NCBI GenBank assembly: GCA_028583605.1
Contig: CM053331.1
Location: 38,876,783-38,940,782, forward strand
Origin: Dastarcus helophoroides
Taxonomy: Eukaryota > Arthropoda > Insecta > Coleoptera > Bothrideridae
DNA length: 64,000 bases
Direction of reading: 5' to 3'
Shown here: positions 25,601 to 38,894 of the stretch, piece by piece
Position numbering within the stretch: the first letter of the stretch is position 1
Layout: each line of letters opens with the position of its first letter
Notes under the pieces: model-generated
Seen by the model: only the letters and a program-made list of their open reading frames with translations
Told to the model about the DNA's origin: nothing
The model's database searches: none
Program-made: the position numbers and the translations under genes

Positions 25601-28600
25601 ATAGACACGAATAAGTTGTTTTCCTCAATTAACTCTTATACCTGAGTACCTGCACAGGAACAAGTTAATTTCTTCAATTCATTCATATCTGAAAAGGTAT
25701 AGGAGTCATTTATTTGCCTGGAGATGTGTAAAAGCAAGTGAATACATCGCTTCAATCAAACCTAACTCTTATACTTTACGATATACACGAATAAGTTAAT
25801 TCTTCAATTAAACTCAACTCTTATACCGAGGAAGTATAAGAGTCAGTTCAATTCTTAAGTGTAAGTAAAAAAAAAAGATTTCCTCAAATAAACCCAACTC
25901 AGACACCTGGAAATTGAAGAAAAGAACTGACTTTTATACTTTCCTCGTTATAAGAGTTATACCGAGGGAAATATAATAGTCAGTTTATTTCGTTTAATAA
26001 ATTTACTTTCATAGGTCGCAATTTGTAAGACTAAATAACAAAAAATGATTTCTTTAGGTGAACGCAACTCTCATCCCTGGAAATGGACATGAGTAAGTTG
26101 TTTTCTATTAACTCTTATACCTGCAAACGTACGGGGGTCAATTGAATTAACTTATACTTATACTAAAAATTCTTCAAATGAACCTAACTCTTATACCTGG
26201 AAATGGACACGAATAAGTTGTTTTCCTCAATTAAGTCTTATACTTGGGTACCTGCACATGAATAGGTTAATTTTTTTAATTCACTCATATTTGAAAACGA
26301 ATAGGAATCATTTACTTACCTGGAGATGTGTAAAAGCAAGTGAATACATTGCTTCAATCAAACCTAACTCTTTTACTTTACGATATACACGAATAAGTTA
26401 ATTTTTTAGTTGAACTCAACACTTATACCGAGGGAAGTATAAGAGTCAGTTCAATTCTTGAGTAAGTAAAAAAAATGGTTTCTTTAAGTGAACCCAACTC
26501 AGACACCTGGTAATTGAAGAAAACAACTGATTCTTATACTTCCTTTGGTATAAGAGTTATATCGAGGAGTTATACGAGGCAGTTCATTTTTTTCAATTGA
26601 GTTTACGTTCGCAGGTGGACATGTGTAAGAGTAAGTAAAAAGAATGATTTCTTTAAGTGAACCTAACTTTTATACCCGGAAATGGACATGAGTAAATCGT
26701 TTTCTATTAACTCATATCTGAAATCGTACGAGAGTCAATTGAATTAACGCACACTTATACCACAAAATCCTTCAAATGAACCTAACTCTAAAACCTGGAA
26801 ATGGACACCTGAATACTTGCAAACGTACAGGAGTAAGTTAATTTCTTCAATTCACTGATGCCTGGAAACGTATTGGAGTCATTTAATTGCCTGGAAATGT
26901 AAAAGCAAGTGAATATGATTCCTTAATCGAACCTAACCTTACGATGCACACAAGCAAGTTGATTTTTCAGTTAAATTCAACTCTTACATCGAGAAAAGTA
27001 TAAGAGTCAGTTCATTTCTTCAACCTCCAACCTTCAAAGAGTTAGTAAAAAAATTGATTTATTTAAGTAAACTTAACTCATTCCTGGAAATAGACATAAG
27101 TAAGTTGTTTTGGATTGGAAAACGTATTGGGGTCAATTAAATTAACTTATACTTGTCTCTGGCAATGTTTAAGAGCAAGTAAATACATTTCGTGAATCAA
27201 ACCTAACTCTTATACCTGACGATGCAAAGGAGTCAGTTGATTTTTCATGCGAGGATGTATATGAATCAATTTGAGTTACTTTCAAAGGTGGAAATGAGTA
27301 GAAGTAAGTAAAAAAAAACTTCAAGTGGATGGAACTCTCATTCCCAAAAATAGCCACGAGTGAGTTGTTTTCTTCAATTAATTCTTATACCTGAAGATAT
27401 GTAGAAGTCATTTGACATTATTTATACTTATTCCTGGGGATGTTTAAAAGCAAGTAAATACATTTCGTCAATCGAACCTAACTCTTATATTTGACGATGT
27501 ACAAGAGTACGTTGATATTTCAACTAAAGTCAACACTATGCCAAGAGAGTTCAATCTGACTCTTATACCAAGAGAGGTATAAGAGTAAGTTCCCTTCTCT
27601 ACTTAAACTTACTTTACTCTCTGGAGATGTATAAGAGTAAATATATTCATTCTCTCTTCTGACCTTATACCAAGAGATGTATAAGAGTGAGTTCCCTTCT
27701 CCACTTAAATTTACTTTACTATCTGGAGATGTGTAAGAGTAAATATATTTATTCTCTCTTTAAAGACTCTTATACTTGACGATGTACTAGAGTACGTTGA
27801 TATTTCAATTAAAGTCAACACTATAACAAGAGAGTTCAATTTGACTCTTATACCACTCTTATACCAAGAGAGGTATAAGAGTAAGTTCCCTTCTCTACTT
27901 AAACTTACTTTACTCTCTGGAGATGTATAAGAGTAAATATATTCATTCTCTCTTCTGACCTTATACCAAGAGATGTATAAGAGTGAGTTCCCTTCTCCAC
28001 TTAAATTTACTTTACTATCTGGAGATGTGTAAGAGTAAATATATTCATTCTCTCTTCAATTAAATCTGTCTCCTATTCCCAAAGACTCTTACACTTAACG
28101 ATGTACGATGTTGATATTTCAATTAAAGTCAACACTATACCAAAAGAGTTCAACCTGACTCTTATACCAAGAGAGGTATAAGAGTGAGTTCCCTTCTCCA
28201 CCTAAATTTACTTTACTATCTGGAGATGTGTAAGAGTAAATATATCCATTCTCTCTTCAATTAAATCCGTCTCCTATTCCCAAAGACTCTTATACTTGAC
28301 GATGTACAAGAGTACGTTGATATTTCAATTAAAGTCAACACTATACCAAAAGAGTTCAACCTGACTCTTATACCAAGAGAGGTATAAGAGTGAGTTCCCT
28401 TCTCCATTTAAATTTACTATCTGGAGATGTGTAAGAATAAATATATTTATTCTCTCTTCAATTAAATTCGTCTTCGCAAAGACCCCTATACTTGACGATG
28501 TACAAGAGTACGTTGATATTTCAATTCAAGTCAACACTATACCAAAAGAGTTCAACCTGACTCTTATACCAAGACCACTTAAATTTACTTTACTATCTGG

Positions 28601-29245
28601 AGATGTATAGGAGTTAATATATTCATTCTCTCTTCAATTAAATCCGTCTCCTTTTCCCAAATATGTATAAAAAGTAACCTTATTTCTTTATTTAAATTGA
28701 CTTATATACTTATAGATATGTAACGGTATGTTGTTATTATGTAGATTGAATGTAGAAGTAAATGAGTTGATTTCGCCTGAACCTGACTCTCATACCGAGA
28801 AATGTACTCGAGTAAGTTCTTTTTAGCTCTTATACCTGCAACTGTATAGGAGTCACTGATACCTAGTGATGTGTAGGAGCAAGTAAGTACGTTTCTTCAG
28901 TTCAACCTGATTGTTATACTTGAAGATGTACGCGAGAGTAAATGGATTTCCTTAACTGCACATAGCTGCTTTATCAAACCAGATATACGATTAAGTTCAT
29001 TGGTTCAATTCAATTTACCTTTATAGTTAAAAATGTGCAAAGGTAAGTAGATTTCTTCGTTTCAATTAACTCTTATACTAAAAGATGTGTACAAGCCAAT
29101 TGATTTCTTCAACCGAGTTTTATAGCTAGAGAATAAGTCAATTTCGTTAACTGAATTTGCTTTTATAGGCCTGCAGAAATGAATATACTTGTTATATTTA
29201 TACGCCAGCAGAAACGTATAAGAGTAAGTTCAAGAAGTAGTATAA
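19690..29245. repeat. Satellite C (CTCTTATAC / GTATAAGAG hairpin satellite)
   Basis: About 9.5 kb built from short units of roughly 50-75 bp. Each carries ACTCTTATACCTGGAAATG or its variants, often paired with the inverted box GTATAAGAGT, joined by linkers such as AAGTTGATTTCTTCAATT. Long higher-order units exist: AAATGGACGC at 22841 and 23959 marks a period of about 1118 bp, with long near-identical stretches. From about 27540 to 28680 a different subfamily (CCAAGAGAGGTATAAGAG with CCCTTCTCTACTTAAA) has a period of about 296 bp. Many units form hairpins; the strongest, at 20935-20997, has 30 bp arms with two mismatches and a 3 nt loop. The array ends about 50 bp from the coding exon at 29296. 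Confidence 0.95.
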
Positions 29246-29295
29246 GAAGTGGTATAAAGTTAGAAAGAGTGATATAAAACGGGAAAGTATCCTAC

Positions 29296-29886
29296 CTTCA
29301 ATTGTGCAGCTGGATCTTCCCCCGATGCTTCCTCTGTACCGCAAGGGCTATCAACCAACTTTTGCGAATCACTCAAAAGCGGAGAAGCCCCCCCAACGTC
29401 TTGACCCCCAACGTCTTGACCTCCACCCTCTACATCTTCCACGTCAGTATCTCCCTCATTACACCCAGGTGGTCTCTTAACTTCAATTATATTCGCCACT
29501 TGCAACCCCTCACTACAATCAACTAAATCCAAAGGTTCCTGCACGCACTCAAAAACATCCTCTATCTCATTGACCTCGCTCTCGTTCAAAATCGGTTCGA
29601 GTCTCTGATCGACGTACCATTCGCTATTCTGACACTCACCGTTCGAGTTCTGTTCGGAACTATTAGAGCGACCACCTAGGGCGTTTTTGCACTTTTTTAG
29701 ATAGTTTTTAACGCGTTTAGTTTTGCTTTGTCTAGCCTCCGAAGTACGAGCGAATGGTTCCGATGAGCGAGCGGCGTCTTCGGTGCGGGCGAGGTCATCC
29801 GCGTCGGGTTTGGATTTTGTGTCTTCAGGGAGGGACTTCCAGGATTCTTCCGCGTAGGTTATGGCCTTGCGGGCCGTCGGGGTGAC
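29296..29886 (-). CDS. Internal coding exon of an unrecognised protein (197 codons)
   Basis: The minus strand is open for 236 codons over 29260-29970, and consensus splice signals lie inside that frame. Upstream is a pyrimidine-rich GTTCTGTTGCAG acceptor ending at 29887, and downstream is an AAG|GTAGGA donor at 29296/29295. The exon is 591 nt and phase 0 at both ends. It begins VTPTARKAITYAEESWKSLP. Residues about 54-69 form a basic, helix-prone segment, KTKRVKNYLKKCKNAL. A stretch with WYVDQRLEPILNESEVNEIE follows at about 92-111, and then an acidic tail with a short GGQDV duplication, which suggests a largely disordered or regulatory region. There is no transmembrane segment or signal peptide within the exon, and I cannot assign a family. 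Satellite C begins within about 50 bp of the donor and satellite D within about 110 bp of the acceptor. Other exons are needed; 53991-54020 is the best upstream candidate. Confidence 0.75.
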
Positions 29887-29989
29887 CTGCAACAGAACGA
29901 CGCAATGAAAAACTAGGTACAGACCTGATAATCCACCACAATCTACAAAGGGTATGGTATAATCCACCATGAGGGAGTGTGATGGATTA

Positions 29990-32900
29990 TTGATCTGTAA
30001 TTAGTCAATGAGGATTTCTCTTAGAAGCTGAAAATATTTCCGGTTGCTGAAAATATCTCCAAGAGCTGAAACTATCTGCGGAATCTCCTAGAAGCTAAAA
30101 ATATGTCTTTGGAAGAGGATATATCTCCAAAAGACTGGAAATATCCTCTAGAAACTGGAAATATCTTCTAGAAATTGAAAATATCTCATAGAAACTGGAA
30201 ATATGTCCTAGGAAGAGGAAATATCTCCAAGGAATTGGAAATATCTCTAAGGAACTTAAGCTATCCCCTAGAAACTGGAAATATCACCTAGGAATTAAAA
30301 ATATCTCCTAGGAATTGGAAGTATCTGATAGGATCTGGAGAACTGGGAACATCTCTTATGAGCTGAAACACTTTATTAGAAAGAAAGAATCTCTGTTGAA
30401 AATATCTACAGAATTTAGATATATCTCCTAGGAACTAGAAATGTATCCAAGGAATTGAAAATATCTCCTAGAAACTGGAAATATCTCCTAGGAATTGGAA
30501 ATATCTCCTAGGAACTGGAAATATTTCCTAGGATTTGCAAATATCTCCTAGAAACTGAAATATCTCCTAAAAACTGAAAACATCTCTTAGGAGCTGAAAT
30601 ATTCTATTAAAAACAGAGAATCTTTGTTGAAAACATCTACATAATCTGAAAATATCTCCTAGGAACTAAAAATATCTCCTAGGAAGAGGAAATTCCTCTA
30701 AGGAATTGGAAATATCTCCTAAGAACTGGAGATATCTTCTAGAAACTAGAAATATCTTCTAGGAACTGAAAATATCTCCTAGCAATTAAAAATATCTCCT
30801 AGAAACTGGAGATATCACCTAAGAACTGGAAACATTTCTTAGGAGCTGAAATACTCTATTAGAAACAAGGAATCTCTGTTGAAAATATCTACAGAATCTA
30901 AAAATATCTCCTGGGAACTAGGAATATTTGTAAGGAACTGGAAATATCTCCATAGGAACTAGAAATATTTTCTAGGAACTGGAAATATCTCCTAGGAATT
31001 GAAAATATCTCCTAGGAACTGGAAATATCTCCTAGGAATTGAAAATATCTCCTAGAAACTAAAATATCTCCTAAGAACTGAAAACATCTCTTAGGAGCTG
31101 AAATACTCTATTAAAAACAAAGAATCTCTGTTAAAAATATCTACAGAATCTGAAAATATCTCCTAGGAACTAAAAATATCTCCTTGGAAAAAGAAATATT
31201 TTTAAGGAATTGGAAATGTCTCCAAGGAACTGGAAATATCTTCTAGGAACTAGAAATATCTTCTAGGAGCTGGAAATATCTCCTAGGAATTAAAAATATC
31301 TCCTAGAAACTGGAAATATCACCTAAGAACTGGAAACATCTCTTAGGAGCTGAAATACTCTATGAGAAACAAAGAATCTCTGTTGAAAATATCTACAGAA
31401 TCTAAAAATATCTCCTAGAAACTGGAAGCATTTCTAAGGAACTGTAAATGTCTCCTAGGAATTGGAAATATCTTATAGGAAATGAAAATATCTTCTAGAA
31501 ACTAAAATATCTCCTAAGAACTGAAAACATCTCTTAGGAGCTGAAATACCCTATTAGAAACAAAGAATCTCTGTTGAAAATATCTACAAAATCTAAAAAT
31601 ATCTCCTAGGAAGTAAAAATATCTCCTAGGAAGAGGAAATATCTCCAAGGAACTGGAGATTTCTTCTAGAAACTAGAAATATCTTCTAGGAACTGGAAAT
31701 ATCTCATAGGAATTGAAAATATCTCTCAGAAACTAGAAATATCACCTAAGAACTGAAAACATCTCTTAGGAGCTGAAATACTCTATCAGAAATAAAGAAA
31801 TTCTGTTGAAAATATCTACAGAATTTAAACATATCTCCTTGGAACTAGGAATATCTCTAAGGAACTGAAAATATCTCCTAGAAACTAAAAATGTCTCCTA
31901 GGAACTAAAAATATCTCCTAGAAGTTCAAAATATCTCCTAGAAACTGAAATATCTCCTAGGAACTAAAAACATCTCTTAGAAGCTTAAATATTCTATTAG
32001 AAACAAAGAATCTGTGTTGAAAATATCCACAAAATCTAAAAATATTATCTAGGAACTAAAAATATCTTTTAGGAAGAGGAAATATCTCCAAGGAATTGAA
32101 AATATCTCCAAGGAACTGGAAATATCTTCTAGTAACTGTAAATATCTCCTAGAAATTGAAAATATCTCCTAGAAACTGGAAATATCACCTAAGAACTGGA
32201 AACATCTCTTAGGAGCTGAAATACTCTATTAGAAACAAAGAATCTTTGTTGAAAATATCTACAGAATCTAAAAATATCTCCTAGGAACTAGGAATATCTC
32301 TAAGGAACTGGAAATATCTCCTAGAAACTGGAAATATCTCCTAGGAATTGAAAATGTCTCCTAGGAAGTAAAAATATCTCATAGGAAATGAAAATATCTC
32401 CTAAGAACTGAAAACATCTCTTAGGAACTGAAATACTCTATTAAAAACAAAGAATCTCTGTTAAAAATATCCACAGAATCTGAAAATGTCTTCTAAGAAC
32501 TAAAAATATCTCCTAGGAAGAGGAAATATCTCCAAGGAATTGGAAATATCTCCAAGGAACTGGAGATTTCTTCTAGGAACTAGAAATATCTTCTGGGAAC
32601 TGGAAATATCTCGGAATTAAAAAGATTTCCTAGAAACAGGAAATATCACCTAAGAATTAAAAACATCTCTTAGTAGCTAAAATATTCAATTAAAACAAAG
32701 AATGTCTTTGTTGAAAATATCTATAGAACATAAAAAATCTCCTAGGAACTGGGAATATCTCTAAGGGACTAAAAATATCTCCTATAAACTGGAAATATCT
32801 CCTAGGAATTGAAAATATCTCCTAGGAACTGAAAATATCTCCTAGGAAATGAAAATATCTCCTAGAAACTAAAATATCTCCTAAGAACTGAAAACATCTC

Positions 32901-35345
32901 TTAGGAACTGAAATACTCTATCAGGAATAAAGAAATTCTGTTGAAAATATCTACAGAATTTAAAAATATCTCCTTGGAACTAGGAATATCTCTAAGGAAC
33001 TGGAAATATCTCCTAGAAACTAAAAATGTCTTCTAGGAACTAAAAATATCTCCTAGGAATTGAAAATATCTCCTAGAAACTGGAAATATCTCCTAACAAC
33101 TGAAAACATCTCTTAGGAGGTGAAATACTCTATTAGAAACAAAGAATCTCTGCTAGAAATATCTACAGAATCTAAAAATATCTCCTAGGAACTAGGAATA
33201 TCCCTAAGGGACTAAAAATATCTCCTAGAAACTGGACATATCTCCTAGAAATTGGAAATATCCCCTAGAAACGGAAAATATCTCCTAGGAATTGAAAATA
33301 TCTCCTAGAAACTTGAAATATCTCGTAAGAACTGGAAACATCTCTTAGGAGGTGAAATACTCTATTAGAAACAAAGAATCTCTGTTAGAAATATCTACAG
33401 AATCTAAAAATATCTCCTAGCAACTAAAAATATCTCCTAGAAAGAGAAGATATCTCCAAGGAATTGGAAATATCTCCAAGGAACTGGAAATATCTTCTAG
33501 GAACTAGAATTATCTTCTAGAAACTGGAAATATCTCCTAGAAATTGAAAATATTTCCTAAGAACTGGAAATATCTCTTAGAAGCTGAAATACTCTATTAG
33601 AAACAAAAAATCTTTGTTGAAAATATCTACAGAATCTAAAAATATCTCCTAGGAACTAGGAATATCTCCAAGGAACTGAAAATATCTTCTTGAAACTGGA
33701 AATATCTCCTAGGAATTAGAAATATCTCCTAGGAACTAAAAATATCTCCTAGGAGTTGAAAATATCTCCTAGAAACTGAAATATCTCTTAAGAACTGAAA
33801 AGATATCTTAGGAGCTGAAATACTCTATTAGAAACAAAGAATCTCTGTTAAAAATATCAACAAAATCTGAAAATATCTCCTAGGAAGAGTAAATATCTCC
33901 AAGGAATTGGAAATGTGTCCAAGGAACTGGAAATATCTTCTAGGAGCTAAAAATATCTTCTAGGAACTAGAAATATCTTCTAGGAGCTGGAAATATCTCC
34001 AAGGAATTAAAAATATCTCCTAGAAACTGGACCTAAGGACTAAAAACATCTCTTAGGAGCTGAAATACTCTATGAGAAACAAAGAATCTCTGTTGAAAAT
34101 ATCTACAGAATCGAAAAATATCTCCTTGGAACTAAAAATATCTCCAAGGAACTGGAAAAATCTCCTAGAAACTGGAAATATCTCCTAGGAATTGGAAATA
34201 TCTCCTAGGAATTGGAAATATCTCCTAGGAGTTAAAAATATCTCCCAGAAACTAAAAATATTACCTAAGAAGTGGGAACATGTCTTAGGAGCTGATATAC
34301 TCTATTAGAAACAAAGAATCTTTGTTGAAAATATCTACAGAATCTGAAAATATCTCCTAGAGGAATATCTCCAAGGAACTGAAAATATCTTCTTGAAACT
34401 GGAAATATCTCCTAGGAATTAGAAATATCTCCTAGGAACTAAAAATATCTCCTAGGAGTTGAAAATATCTCCTAGAAACTGAAATATCTCTTAAGAACTG
34501 AAAAGATATCTTAGGAGCTGAAATACTCTATTAGAAACAAAGAATCTCTGTTAAAAATATCAACAAAATCTGAAAATATCTCCTAGGAAGAGGAAATATC
34601 TCCAAGGAATTGGAAATATCTCCAAGGAATTGGAAATATCTTAAAGGAACTGGAAATATCTCTCAGGAACTAGAAATATCTTCTAGGAACCAGAAATATC
34701 TTCTAGGAACTGGAAAAATCTCCTAGGAATTGAAAATATCTCCTAGAAACTGGAAATATCACCTAAGGACTAAAAACATCTCTTAGAAGCTAAAATATGT
34801 TATTAGAAACAAAGAATCTCTGTTGAAAATATCTACAGAATTCAAAAATATCTCCTAGGAACTAGGAATATCTTCAAGGAACTGAAAACATCTCCTAGAA
34901 ACTGGAAATATCTCCTAAGAATTGGAAATGTCTCCTAGGAACTAGAAATATCTCCTAGAAATTAAAAATATTTCCTAGAATCTGGAAATATCACCTAAGA
35001 ACTGGAGACATGTCTTAGGAGCTGATATACTCTATTAGAAACAAAGAATCTTTGTTGAAAATATCTTCAGAATCTAAAAATATCTCCTAGAAACTAAAAA
35101 TATCTCCTAGGAAGAGGAGATATCTCCAAAAAATTGGAAATATCTCCAAGAAATTGGAAATATCTTCAAGGAACTGGAAATATCTTCTAGGAACTAGAAA
35201 TATCTTCTAGGAACTAGAAATATCTTCTAGGAACTAGAAATATCTTCTAGGAACTTAAAATATTTCATAGGAATTAGAAATATCTGCTAGGATCTAGAAA
35301 TAGTTCTTAGGAGCTGAAATAATCTATTAGAAATAAAGAATCTCT
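29990..35345. repeat. Satellite D (20 bp unit, about 235 bp superunit)
   Basis: A dense array of a roughly 20 bp unit close to AAATATCTCCTAGGAACTGG; many units contain the palindrome TCCTAGGA. About every 235 bp it is interrupted by a conserved spacer, GAGCTGAAATACTCTATTAG then ACAAAGAATCTCTGTTG, which appears about 22 times. Longer duplications are also visible: the segment with AATATCTTCT at 33681 recurs at 34384 (about 703 bp) almost unchanged for over 200 bp. It lies on the upstream side of the minus-strand exon, so in the gene model it is intronic. No coding frame is present. Confidence 0.95.
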
Positions 35346-35434
35346 CTCGAAAGTAAATGAAGTAACGAATTTCTTAAGAAACTCTTCGGTTTGTAAAGCA
35401 ATCGTTAGATCAGAAGTGAACTCTTTCTCAAGAA

Positions 35435-35570
35435 GACGCTTAGCTCTAGCAGAGACGCTAAGCTCTAGCAGAGACGCTAAGCTCTAGCAGAGACGCTTAG
35501 CTTTAGCAGAGACGCTTAGCTCTAGCAGAGACGCTTAGCTCTAGCAGAGACGCCCAGCTCTAGCAGAGAC
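35435..35570 (+). repeat. 19 bp minisatellite (7 copies)
   Basis: Seven head-to-tail copies of a 19 bp unit close to TCTAGCAGAGACGCTTAGC, nearly identical, with small variants such as CTAAG for CTTAG and one TTTAGC. It is unrelated to the adjoining satellite D. Confidence 0.95.
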
Positions 35571-35842
35571 TCTTACCAATTGGATATTGACTCTTTCCTG
35601 TTAAAAAGGTTCTTTGCTTTCTTTTTAGAAAGCGTAGAGAAAATTGTCTTCAATTTTGGTATTCCAAGAAAGCTTTCTAAGACAATCTTTATTCGTTAAA
35701 AAAAATTTTCGTTTCCCAACACAACCTTGGTTGTCCAAGAAAAATTTTTCTTTATCAACGAATTGTTAAGTTAAAAAAAAACGATATTTACTTTTTGAAG
35801 AGAATCTCTGGTTTTTAAAACACCATTTTCATTTCAAGGAGT

Positions 35843-36143
35843 TTGATGGAACGAACTGGTCCTCGGTTATCTTTAAAAATTGAAACACAGAACTTGTCCC
35901 CTGAAACCAAGAAAAATTAAAAAACACAACAAAGGTTGCTCTCTTCTTTGTTGTGTTTTAATCTTTCTTGGTTTGATGGCAGCTTGGCTGTCGAAACGCG
36001 TTAGAGCAACCTTTGTTGTGTTTTTTAATTTTTCTTGGTTTCAGGGGACAAGTTCTGTGTTTCAATCTTTATTGGTTTCAGGGGACAAGTTCTGTGTTTC
36101 AATTTTTAAAGATAACCAAGGACCAGTTCGTTCCATCTGTGTT
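35843..36143. mobile_element. Fold-back/MITE element with about 98 bp inverted repeats, copy 1
   Basis: The left arm at 35845-35942 begins GATGGAACGAACTGGTCC. The right arm at 36003-36137 is its reverse complement, enlarged by a 37 bp tandem duplication of its middle (TTTCAGGGGACAAGTTCTGT region). About 60 bp of loop separates them, including AGCTTGGCTGTCGAAACGCG. The element is flanked by the direct repeat TTTCAAGGAGT at 35832-35842 and 36144-36154, a likely target duplication of 10-11 bp. Long inverted repeats with a target duplication near 9-11 bp are typical of non-autonomous Mutator-like or fold-back elements, but no transposase is present, so the superfamily is an inference. Apparent open frames of 61-96 codons are artefacts of the arms. 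Confidence 0.8.
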
Positions 36144-36154
36144 TTTCAAGGAGT

Positions 36155-38880
36155 CACTAAAACTGTCTAAAATTGAAGAAAGTTTTCAAATTTGTTGAAG
36201 TGATGATTCAATATATTTTGTTTTGTTTTAAATATCTCTGGTTTTAAGAGAGTAAGAGAGCTATATTTTGTACTGTCAACCAAACACCCTTAGTTTGGAT
36301 AAACCTTTCTCATTTATAAAATTAGTTTGGATAAAGGTAATAAAACTAATTTAATCAGCTATAAACAACTTTAAAGAACTCGTGCATGTTGCAGAATGAT
36401 GTTTTTATTCAAATTAGTCGATATGATCATGTGCTTATGTAGCTGCCTCGCAGCGAATCTTCAGCTATTTATTAGGTAGCAAAGTTGCCCCCTATCGCGT
36501 TAGATGGCGCCGCTGTCAGACCATTATATTAAACGAATCATACGTGCTGTTTCGATACCCTATCGTTAGATGCTGCTGTTGTCCTGCCAGATCATTTATT
36601 TGCTTAGAAAACCGAGAACGATTATTTACTTCTTCTGAATATAATATTATTGGGAGTATTTGGATCCGTTTTTCGGGGTAAAACGTATTCTACCAACGAT
36701 ACCGCCTTACAAGGATTCTTTATAACCATTTTGACTTGAATAATTAAGTAGTGGAGACCGAACAAATGGACAAACACCACTTTCGTATTGTTAAATTAGA
36801 TGTCGTTTTTTTCTTGAATGTACGAACAAAATTTAAATCGAAAATGAAGATATTTGGATGGTAATTTTTATATTACGTTCAATGAAATACTACATATGTA
36901 CGTGTCCACTAAGGCTTTCAATTTAAATAAAAATTCAAGCAAATGAAATTTACAATCCACTTGTCTGGGCTCATTACAATATAAATTGAATAATCAACTC
37001 TTTCATGCTATAAATTAACGGCTACAACGGAAAATACGGAAATATTTACTATGACCTCAATAGTACAAGTTATCTTAATAGATACACTTTATAAAAAATG
37101 TGTGAATGAAAATATTAAATTTACATATTAATAGAAACTCGCCGAAGAAAGTGACAAATGAACGATATTGTCCATCATTCCTCAGACGAGTCGCTTCGAC
37201 TACAGGACGAATCTCGTGGTATAAAACCCCAATCAACCGCGATATTAATTATTAAGATATTTTTTTCTGCATGCGGCTCAACAAATTTATAGCATTACAA
37301 AATAATTTATAGTTATTGATCGAAGCAATAAATAATGTGTAATTACAGGGAAGCATTCTAAAGCAACACTGTTTAAGACTGGCACTATGGTGCATCTCAA
37401 TGACCGTGATCGTATAACGTTTCAGTAATTATACCGATATTTATGTCAGAACATCGATAAAGCGGGCCTCGAAAATCGATTAATACCGAAAAACGAGCAA
37501 GAAAAACGTTGACCCATTGAGCTCTCTTCTGACGCCGATAACCACGGAAATAACTTACGGATAATATGATTAGAGCTCCTTCTGGGATTGGACCCTTAAA
37601 GCGTTACGAAAAATAATTTGGTAACACAGCGTGATTGTCACACGAAATCAAAAATTTCTAAACATCGTAAAAAGGCACGAACTTTGAAAAATGAAGAATT
37701 TTGAAGCTTTCAAAACATCAACAATCATCTGTTACTAAACACTGAATTCCAGATTATAGAAATTTTGAAAATTTTGTTTCCATTTCAGATTTTAATTTGA
37801 CTTTAATTCTTTAATCGAAAATATAATATGTCGTCGTTTGATTTTACTTTTAATAGTTGAACCACCTGAACAAACTTGACCTTGCAATGAGCCAAATAGA
37901 TTTAATGGGCGTTTATAAACGATGGTAATGGACCAAATTTGGTTAACGTGATTTGAAACCATCAAGTTGAAAACGCTGTGTAATTTTTATTTTCTTCATT
38001 AAGTAATATACTTATCTTTATATGGTTAAGGATTACGTGTCGTAAGAAGATTTAATGGACCTTTAAAAACTTATACATAGTAGATTTTATGAAGATCATA
38101 AACATGACAAAGATTAGACAGGTATTATGTGAGGATCTATAACGAATAAAACAAAGATCATTATTTACCAGACGTAATAAAAGTAAAAGAGAAAGTTGTG
38201 TGGGTAACAAGCTCCGTCCATTAAGAAAATCTATAAATGGGGTGCCTGCATGTCCTAAGAAAAATCTCACGATGAAAAATCCAAATTCTGACTTAATTAA
38301 ACCCGAAGCTGCTAATTATCACAACCAGTAGCGAAAGTCAGTCGATAATAAACAACGGCTGTTGTAAATTACTGAAAATTATGTTAGAATCGCAAACGCA
38401 GGTGCTGAATCCAAAGAATCGTCATTATGGTCGAATAGATGTCCTTAAATGGGATTCATTGACAACCTGAAATATGATACCACTATTGTTCAGTTTTAGG
38501 TTAATTCAAACAGTAGTTTAAACGTTTTCTAACGTTTCTATTAGTGTGCCGTGGGATTTCCTTTAGTTCCGGATTAATAGGGCAAAAAAGTTCATCGAGA
38601 CTCGATCGACACGACACGACGCACAAGGAATTTGATCAATATTAAAACAAACCAACCAAAACAAACCAATAAATACGAATTTTGAACGTACACAAAACAT
38701 TAAAGTAGATTTGCAATACTTAATTTCTTGACGTACTACACACAATCACTTCAAGAAAAAATCGAAACCGTCTTTATCACGGTTTTAAATCAATAACATT
38801 TGCCACGTATCATGCCCCCAGCTAATTAAATTCGAAACAATTAATAATTAAAATGGACCATGACTACTAATTTAGAAACT
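36155..38880. other. Single-copy AT-rich region
   Basis: No tandem repeat or supported exon. Two related short segments near 36490 and 36560 read CCTATCG...TTAGATG...GCTG; the first contains AGATGGCGC (36502-36510), the same 9-mer found in the 86 bp repeat at 62611-63040. Short open frames at 38052-38270 and 38563-38745 on the minus strand are not supported. Confidence 0.45.
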
Positions 38881-38894
38881 AGAAGCTGTCAAAG

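Noticed and set aside
19690..29245. TATAAG words in satellite C as promoters
   Set aside because: They are part of the repeated hairpin box and occur hundreds of times; no initiator or downstream transcript evidence is seen.
35880..36198. Open frames of 61 and 96 codons on the plus strand
   Set aside because: They lie across the arms of the fold-back element and its internal duplication.
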